From Cephaloticoccus sp. (GTDB lineage Bacteria; Verrucomicrobiota; Verrucomicrobiia; Opitutales; Opitutaceae), in contig JAURHD010000007.1 of NCBI GenBank assembly GCA_030833445.1, positions 62,001 to 126,000 on the forward strand: DNA of 64,000 bases, read 5' to 3'. Position numbers and translations under genes: made by a program. The notes beneath the pieces were generated by a model that was given only the letters and a program-made list of their open reading frames with translations, was not told the origin of the DNA and ran no database searches. Shown piece after piece: positions 63,242-64,000 of the stretch (position 1 is its first letter; every line of letters starts with the position of its first letter).

Positions 63242-64000
63242 ATGCCCGTCATCAAGCCTACCTGCGTGCGCGATCTGAAGTTGCGTGTAAACCTCGCGGA
63301 TGTGATCTCCCGCGTAGTGACTTTGCGCAAAGCGGGTGGCACCCGGCTGAAGGGACTTTGCCCCTTTCACAACGAGAAGTCCCCCTCCTTCCACGTCGAT
63401 CCCGACAAGGGCTTCTACAAGTGCTTCGGTTGCGGCAAGGCCGGGGATGTCATTACGTTTGTGCGGGAAACCGAACAATTGGGCTTCACCGAGGCGGTCG
63501 AGGCCATTGGACAGCGATTCGGCATCGAGATCGAATACGAAAAAGGTTCCGGGCCCAGTCGGGAGGAACGTTCTCTGCGGCAAGAAATCTTCGAGATCCA
63601 CGAACTGGCGGCAGAACACTATCATCAAGCCTTCAAAGCCCACACCCCCACCGGCGACTATTTGCGCAAATACTGGGTGGAGCAGCGGAAATTTACCCCG
63701 GAGCTCGCTGAGGAATTCAAGATCGGCGCCGCCACGCCCAACGACGACGGGCTCGGCGCGCTGTTACTCAAACGTCAGTTTTCCGAAGACGCGCTCCGGC
63801 AATGCGGGCTGTTTTTCATTCGCGAGCATGCGGCGTTGACCCTCAGTTCGCTAAGGACCCGCTTTCGCGGTCGCCTAATGATTCCGATCCGGGATCACCA
63901 AGGCCGAGTGGTCGCGTTTACCGCCCGCCAAACCGAATTGACCCCGGAGGATGATCCGGCGCGGGAGGCGAAATACGTGAATTCGCCGGAGACTCCAATC
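63242..64000 (+). CDS. dnaG: DNA primase, 5' part (runs off window end)
   Basis: The first 253 codons of DnaG. It starts MPVIKPTCVRDLKLRVNLAD and shows the CHC2 zinc-binding domain: Cys-Pro-Phe-His in LKGLCPFHNEKSPSFHVDPD and CFGCGKAGDVITFVRE. A helical linker follows, then the start of the RNA-polymerase (TOPRIM-preceding) domain with RFRGRLMIPIRDHQGRVVAF. It synthesises primers for lagging-strand replication. A good -35 (ttgaca, 63179-63184) lies upstream, but no convincing -10 at the right distance. The C-terminus is beyond the window. Confidence 0.97.
   Translation, partial: MPVIKPTCVRDLKLRVNLADVISRVVTLRKAGGTRLKGLCPFHNEKSPSFHVDPDKGFYKCFGCGKAGDVITFVRETEQLGFTEAVEAIGQRFGIEIEYEKGSGPSREERSLRQEIFEIHELAAEHYHQAFKAHTPTGDYLRKYWVEQRKFTPELAEEFKIGAATPNDDGLGALLLKRQFSEDALRQCGLFFIREHAALTLSSLRTRFRGRLMIPIRDHQGRVVAFTARQTELTPEDDPAREAKYVNSPETPI

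Noticed and set aside
62099-63643. 514-aa version of the DUF362-like protein
   Set aside because: The N-terminal 170 residues overlap dnaG and lack protein character; the ATG with the signal peptide at 63133 is preferred.
1-64000. tRNA, rRNA, CRISPR array, insertion sequence or phage genes
   Set aside because: No cloverleaf or rRNA signature, no regularly spaced repeats and no transposase or phage structural gene was found; the Sel1 repeats are protein-level only. The arm-domain ORF and the XerD-like gene alone do not make a mobile element.

Overview
The window is about 64 kb of GC-rich bacterial chromosome. It carries almost only housekeeping and carbohydrate genes. There are no rRNA or tRNA genes, no CRISPR array and no complete transposon. 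The gene set (a long PurF, an RF2 gene with a programmed frameshift, many cytosolic sugar-acting enzymes, gmd/fcl next to prfB, and an archaeal-DacZ-like diadenylate cyclase) suggests a Verrucomicrobiota member of the Opitutales/Opitutaceae type. This taxon call is inferred from protein character, not from a marker search.

Layout. 1-2.3 kb: sucCD with a strong terminator. 2.3-6.9 kb: a DUF3127-like OB-fold protein with an SSB-like acidic tip, a heparinase II/III-like lyase, an AT-rich spacer with a candidate structured RNA ending in a terminator, two overlapping small ORFs (the first like an integrase arm-binding domain), and a Gfo/Idh/MocA oxidoreductase. 6.9-16.9 kb: a giant Sel1/coiled-coil/LysM envelope protein, an ATP-grasp-like protein, prfB (start hidden behind a +1 frameshift), the GDP-fucose pair fcl/gmd, an anti-sigma/PAS-like protein and an FMN reductase. 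16.9-28.8 kb: valS, glnD, a double-GAF histidine kinase, a GNAT gene with an in-frame amber codon, a GcvR-like double-ACT protein, an HNH endonuclease and a DEAD-box helicase, with repeat-type intergenic DNA between them.

28.8-40.7 kb is a sugar-metabolism region: two cytosolic beta-propeller enzymes (GH32/43-like and sialidase-like), a GH20 hexosaminidase, a five-gene minus-strand operon (HPS-like synthase, Zn-dehydrogenase, OsmC, SDR, TIM-barrel isomerase), a D-lyxose-isomerase-like gene and two convergent cytochrome P450 genes. One P450 gene is bracketed by a 27-bp direct repeat. 40.7-47.9 kb: purM and purF divergent from a full-length purL. 47.9-57.2 kb: a possibly frameshifted hypothetical gene, a PLP decarboxylase, a UDG-family protein, rapA, xerD-like, infA, tadA and sod. 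57.2-64 kb: tolB, an Mrp ATPase lacking its usual C-terminal CxxC, rpmG, the EIIA-DacZ fusion, nuoA, a DUF362-like secreted protein and the start of dnaG.

The least ordinary items are: the EIIA/PK-C/diadenylate cyclase fusion (60299-61639); the structured RNA plus arm-domain ORF module (4831-5572); the anti-sigma/LOV-like protein without the photoactive cysteine; the DUF3127 protein ending in an SSB-type tip; and the P450/HPS/sugar-isomerase neighbourhood.
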